IMG/VR virus record: IMGVR_UViG_3300042691_016892
Coordinates: 1 to 32,996 of that record
Source of the DNA: a virus
Strand: one strand, 5' to 3'
Length of the DNA stretch: 32,996 bases
The translations under genes and the position numbers were made by a program. Shown piece after piece: positions 31,091 through 32,996 of this stretch. Position 1 is the first letter of the stretch. The number at the start of each line of letters is the position of its first letter. Below the pieces are notes generated by a model. That model saw only the letters and a list, made by a program, of their open reading frames with translations, did not search any database and was not told the DNA's origin.

Positions 31091-31109
31091 GCCGGGGATC
31101 GGACCCGGC
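31091..31109 (-). other. tRNA T-arm-like hairpin between two leftward genes
   Basis: On the minus strand GCCGGG-TCCGATC-CCCGGC forms a 6-base stem with a 7-base loop. The loop has T, C, G, A at the positions of a tRNA T-loop, except C where psi-55 would be. There is no acceptor or anticodon partner upstream, so it is not a tRNA gene. It could be an attenuator, an RNA stability element or a relic of a tRNA attachment site. Confidence 0.4.
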
Positions 31110-31121
31110 GTGAGTAGTTTT

Positions 31122-31385
31122 TCAGTCTGCCTTGTATCCGTGGCCGACCATGTGAATACGTCCTGTGATTGGTTCGATCCCTACAACCTCGGGCGTGTCA
31201 GCGTGAAAAAATTGTGTTGCGCGTATTACGAGTCCGACTCGCCTCGATTCAACGATTGCCGCCCACGGATATTTCCAGTTCTGCTCATTGCAGACAGCTT
31301 CAAATGCGATCCGCAGCACCGCGATCGTTTCGCCTTCGCGAGTCACTACCGTCTTCGATTCGTACTCTGCGTGTTCAGGTGTCAT
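31122..31385 (-). CDS. Unknown protein of the leftward operon
   Basis: ATG at 31385 is chosen because GAAAGGGAAACACA precedes it on the minus strand; a longer frame to 31484 lacks such a leader. The protein has 87 residues, an alpha/beta mix (KTVVTREGETIAVLRIAFEAV, AAIVESRRVGLVIRATQFF) ending in a GRIHMVGHGYKAD segment. Family not recognised. Confidence 0.65.
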   Translation of the reverse strand: MTPEHAEYESKTVVTREGETIAVLRIAFEAVCNEQNWKYPWAAIVESRRVGLVIRATQFFHADTPEVVGIEPITGRIHMVGHGYKAD

Positions 31386-31401
31386 TGTGTTTCCCTTTCG
31401 T

Positions 31402-31800
31402 TCAGCTAAACCAGCGGCGAACGATAGCCGCCGGAATGTGTTTGCGGGCATTGCGTGCAATCTCCCCGCGTGTCTTGCAACCAACCGTTAGGAAGTGCGC
31501 CCATATCGCTGACATTGCGACCCGGCAGACAGCCAGCCTGTATTCCGTCGGAAAATACTGACAGGCCGTGAAGTCGACAACGCCGTTGCGGATCTTGAGT
31601 CGGTCGGTCTCCATTGCGTAGTTCCAGCATTCGTCGGATACTCCGAGACTGTTACAAGCCTCGAGGATCAGTCGTGCGTGCCGGAGCTGCTTCTGGATTG
31701 TGCGACGCTCTGACGCATAGGATTGGCGGCACCCGTAATTGCCAAACTCAAGACCCGGACGCTGCTCGGCGAACTCTTGCAGTAATGTGATCGTGTTCAT
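31402..31800 (-). CDS. Conserved phage protein of unknown function
   Basis: The protein has 132 residues from ATG at 31800, preceded by AAAAGGGAACACAA. It has FAEQRPGLEFGNYGCRQSYASE near the start and CQYFPTEYRLAVCRVAMSAIWAHF in the second half. I recall this pairing from other phage early proteins, without any assigned function. Cys residues (24, 49, 58, 79, 91) and basic helices suggest a compact fold. Confidence 0.7.
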   Translation of the reverse strand: MNTITLLQEFAEQRPGLEFGNYGCRQSYASERRTIQKQLRHARLILEACNSLGVSDECWNYAMETDRLKIRNGVVDFTACQYFPTEYRLAVCRVAMSAIWAHFLTVGCKTRGEIARNARKHIPAAIVRRWFS

Positions 31801-31818
31801 TTGTGTTCCCTTTTAGTG

Positions 31819-32037
31819 CTAGTCGGCGTTGATCTGATCGTTGATATCGGACTGCATTATGTGAAGGTCATAGTCGCTGATGTGATCAGGACCTACCCGG
31901 AGGCATATCGTGTTGGACGGCTGGCATCCGTCGCGACCTATTTTCACAGAGTCATTCGCTGGTGAGTAGTACATTGCCTGACCTGCACCTAGATACTCAA
32001 TTTCCTTGACCCGCCGCATGATCTGTTCTGCATTCAT
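31819..32037 (-). CDS. Small unknown protein of the leftward operon
   Basis: The protein has 72 residues from ATG at 32037, preceded by GAAGGGAGCACGATA on the minus strand. It starts NAEQIMRRVKEIEYLGAGQAMYYS and ends in acidic IMQSDINDQINAD. It overlaps the preceding gene's stop by one base. Family not recognised. Confidence 0.6.
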   Translation of the reverse strand: MNAEQIMRRVKEIEYLGAGQAMYYSPANDSVKIGRDGCQPSNTICLRVGPDHISDYDLHIMQSDINDQINAD

Positions 32038-32255
32038 TATCGTGCTCCCTTCGTGCTGTATTCGATGTCAGATGACAGGCCGAACACCTTTTCGAGCGGT
32101 ATGACAATGCCGTAACGCTTTACTGCCTTAAACTCGGCATCGGTGACTTGATGGCGGGCAATGATGACCTTTGCCTTTTCGACTTCTTGCATACCGTTGA
32201 GCCAGTAGATTGTGGCTCCTACGGGGATTTGATCTGCTGATGTTGCGTGCTGCAT
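32037..32255 (-). CDS. First gene of the leftward operon, unknown function
   Basis: ATG at 32255 is chosen because GAAGGAGCAACAT lies just upstream on the minus strand; a longer frame to 32306 is less likely. The protein has 72 residues with PVGATIYWLNGMQEVEKAKVIIARHQ and KRYGIVIPLEKVFG, a beta-rich small protein. It stands next to the divergent operator region and may be expressed first. Confidence 0.62.
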   Translation of the reverse strand: MQHATSADQIPVGATIYWLNGMQEVEKAKVIIARHQVTDAEFKAVKRYGIVIPLEKVFGLSSDIEYSTKGAR

Positions 32256-32309
32256 ATGTTGCTCCTTCGTTTCTTTCTGTGTGGGTGTATCCCGCACTTG
32301 ATGCAATAG

Positions 32310-32336
32310 GTGTACTCAATTTGAGTACACGTGTAC
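32310..32336. promoter_or_regulatory. Divergent operator with nested perfect palindromes
   Basis: GTGTACTCAA (32310-32319), one base, then TTGAGTACAC (32321-32330) is a perfect 10-1-10 inverted repeat. Overlapping it, GTACACGTGTAC (32325-32336) is a second perfect palindrome, so the GTGTAC half-site occurs in both. It lies between the leftward (32255) and rightward (32422) operons and touches the candidate rightward promoter, as expected for a repressor or switch operator. Confidence 0.75.
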
Positions 32337-32361
32337 AGCGAAAAGTGAACTTTTTTATCAT
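32332..32361 (+). promoter_or_regulatory. Candidate rightward promoter for DUF5681/packaging operon
   Basis: TGTACA (32332-32337, -35-like, 4 of 6) and TATCAT (32356-32361, -10, 5 of 6) are 18 bases apart, with an AT-rich spacer (GAACTTTTTTATC). The -35 lies in the palindrome, so a protein bound there could block it. Pattern only. TTGACA at 32412 has no matching -10. Confidence 0.4.
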
Positions 32362-32421
32362 CACGAAAACAGGCTGTTTTCCGCATAAATCCTGATCAAA
32401 GCACGGCATGCTTGACAGCCC

Positions 32422-32874
32422 ATGCTACCCTTTCAAGACATGAGCGACGAACAACAGATCAACGCTGACCAGCAGCGAGGAATCAAGGCGTACAGATTCC
32501 GCAAGGGTCAATCGGGCAATCCGAAGGGTAGACCGCCGAAGGCAAGAGCAATCCCGGATATCCTCGCACGCATTACCGCCGAGGACGTACCCGAGCCGTT
32601 GCTGTCCAAGATGCAACAGATGTTTCGTCAGATGCCAGACAACCCGACCATCCTCGAAGCTATCCTGCGCGTCGTCGTTTCCAAAGCGATCAAGGGGGAA
32701 CCGTGGGCGGTCGTGTTCATTGCCGAGCGGATGGAAGGCAAGGTGCGGGACAATCTCAAGATCGAACACGGGCAGACGCTGCAAATCGTCGAGGAGCTTG
32801 TCGAGGCTCCGGGGCAAGTGTTAGAGATGACGCCTGATGACGAGACAACGCCAACAACAACGGAGCAGGCATGA
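32422..32874 (+). CDS. DUF5681-type protein, candidate small terminase (complete copy)
   Basis: The protein has 150 residues from ATG 32422; ATG 32440 (seventh codon) is an equally plausible start, as neither has a clear Shine-Dalgarno. Residues 26-40 read FRKGQSGNPKGRPPK, the DUF5681 signature, a basic DNA-binding stretch. A helical core follows (PEPLLSKMQQMFRQM, AILRVVVSKAIKG, VFIAERMEG) and an acidic, Thr-rich tail. Its place before the ParB/terL genes fits a terminase small subunit. The stop overlaps the ParB start (ATGA, 32871-32874). The 3' 204 bases are ~98% identical to 1-205. Confidence 0.78.
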   Translation: MLPFQDMSDEQQINADQQRGIKAYRFRKGQSGNPKGRPPKARAIPDILARITAEDVPEPLLSKMQQMFRQMPDNPTILEAILRVVVSKAIKGEPWAVVFIAERMEGKVRDNLKIEHGQTLQIVEELVEAPGQVLEMTPDDETTPTTTEQA

Positions 32875-32996
32875 AAGTTGAGATGTGGTCGATTGATAAG
32901 GTGATCCCATACGCACGCAACCCGCGCAAGAATGACGACGCGGTTTCGGTTGTCGCCGCATCGCTGAAAGAGTTTGGCTTCCGGCAACCCATCGTC
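32670..32996. repeat. Right copy of imperfect terminal direct repeat
   Basis: Matches 1-327 at an offset of 32669 bases with no gaps. The identity falls sharply exactly at the ParB start codon (98% before, 81% after), indicating different ParB alleles joined to the same upstream gene. Confidence 0.9.
32871..32996 (+). CDS. ParB-domain protein, second allele, N-terminal fragment
   Basis: Forty-two codons from ATG 32871 to the window edge. The residues match the N-terminus of the 202-975 protein except at five positions (22-42 region: A23D, P26S, K27V, M29A, Y35F), and most nucleotide changes are at third positions. Both copies therefore encode working ParB domains under selection. What follows (same C-terminal domain and glycosyltransferase, or a methylase) lies outside the window. 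Confidence 0.8.
   Translation, partial: MKVEMWSIDKVIPYARNPRKNDDAVSVVAASLKEFGFRQPIV

Noticed and set aside
31081-31160. tRNA gene on the minus strand
   Set aside because: Only a T-arm-like hairpin is present; no acceptor stem partner, D-arm or anticodon arm could be paired.
32412-32440. TTGACA at 32412 as promoter -35 for DUF5681
   Set aside because: No -10-like hexamer at 16-18 bases; the upstream TGTACA/TATCAT pair is better.
1-32996. CRISPR array, insertion sequence or transposase
   Set aside because: No spaced direct repeats, no inverted terminal repeats with a DDE or HUH gene, and no recombinase frames were seen.

Overview
The window is essentially a whole genome of a tailed double-stranded DNA bacteriophage. 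It is GC-rich and densely packed, with most genes joined by 4-base ATGA or GTGA stop/start overlaps. The head genes resemble the Mu gp29 (portal), gpI (protease), gp36, gpG and gpF families. There is a tail tube, a tape measure and a hub but no recognisable sheath protein, which suggests a siphovirus-like particle. No integrase, DNA polymerase or primase was recognised, and no tRNA gene was found. Lipoprotein and Sec signals and spanin-like genes point to a diderm (Gram-negative-type) host. The host phylum cannot be read from the sequence.

Layout. (1) Bases 1-1837 hold the end of a DUF5681 (candidate small terminase) gene, a ParB-domain protein and a TET-associated-type glycosyltransferase. 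The last two form an AT-richer insert that looks like a DNA-hypermodification cassette. (2) 1834-8369: large terminase, portal, protease/scaffold with a nested scaffold start, capsid decoration, major capsid, a small exported protein and a head-completion protein. (3) 8366-14683: three large fibre-like proteins plus one smaller protein; all four, and the small protein at 7477, carry N-terminal signal peptides. (4) 14686-16707: lysis-like block with a membrane protein, a zinc-ribbon gene overlapped in another frame by a lipoprotein gene, a membrane protein/lipoprotein pair, a papain-like cysteine peptidase and a small holin. (5) 16726-23313: tail completion, tail tube, minor structural genes, tape measure and hub. 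(6) 23305-24960: a minus-strand NinG/HNH-like gene, a mini HExxH protein, a metallophosphoesterase and a small helix-turn-helix protein. (7) 25050-30335: early/replication operon with small zinc-ribbon, ribbon-helix-helix and membrane peptides, then RecT, a PD-(D/E)XK nuclease, a DUF1376 replication protein containing an iteron-like cluster, zinc-ribbon proteins and SSB. (8) 30244-32255: leftward operon of eight small genes ending in an HTH protein, fired from a divergent control region with strong palindromes. (9) 32422-32996: rightward restart with the full DUF5681 gene and a second, different ParB allele cut by the window end.

The first 327 bases match the last 327, so the genome is probably circularly permuted or terminally redundant with a unit near 32.67 kb. 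The match is not exact: it is about 98% identical across the DUF5681 gene and drops to about 81% where the ParB gene starts. This marks the modification cassette as a variable locus, or as the point where two strain haplotypes were joined.

The most interesting points are the glycosyltransferase cassette without a visible hydroxylase, the run of signal-peptide-bearing fibre proteins placed between head and tail genes, the papain-like peptidase in the lysis block, and the helically phased iterons inside the replication gene.
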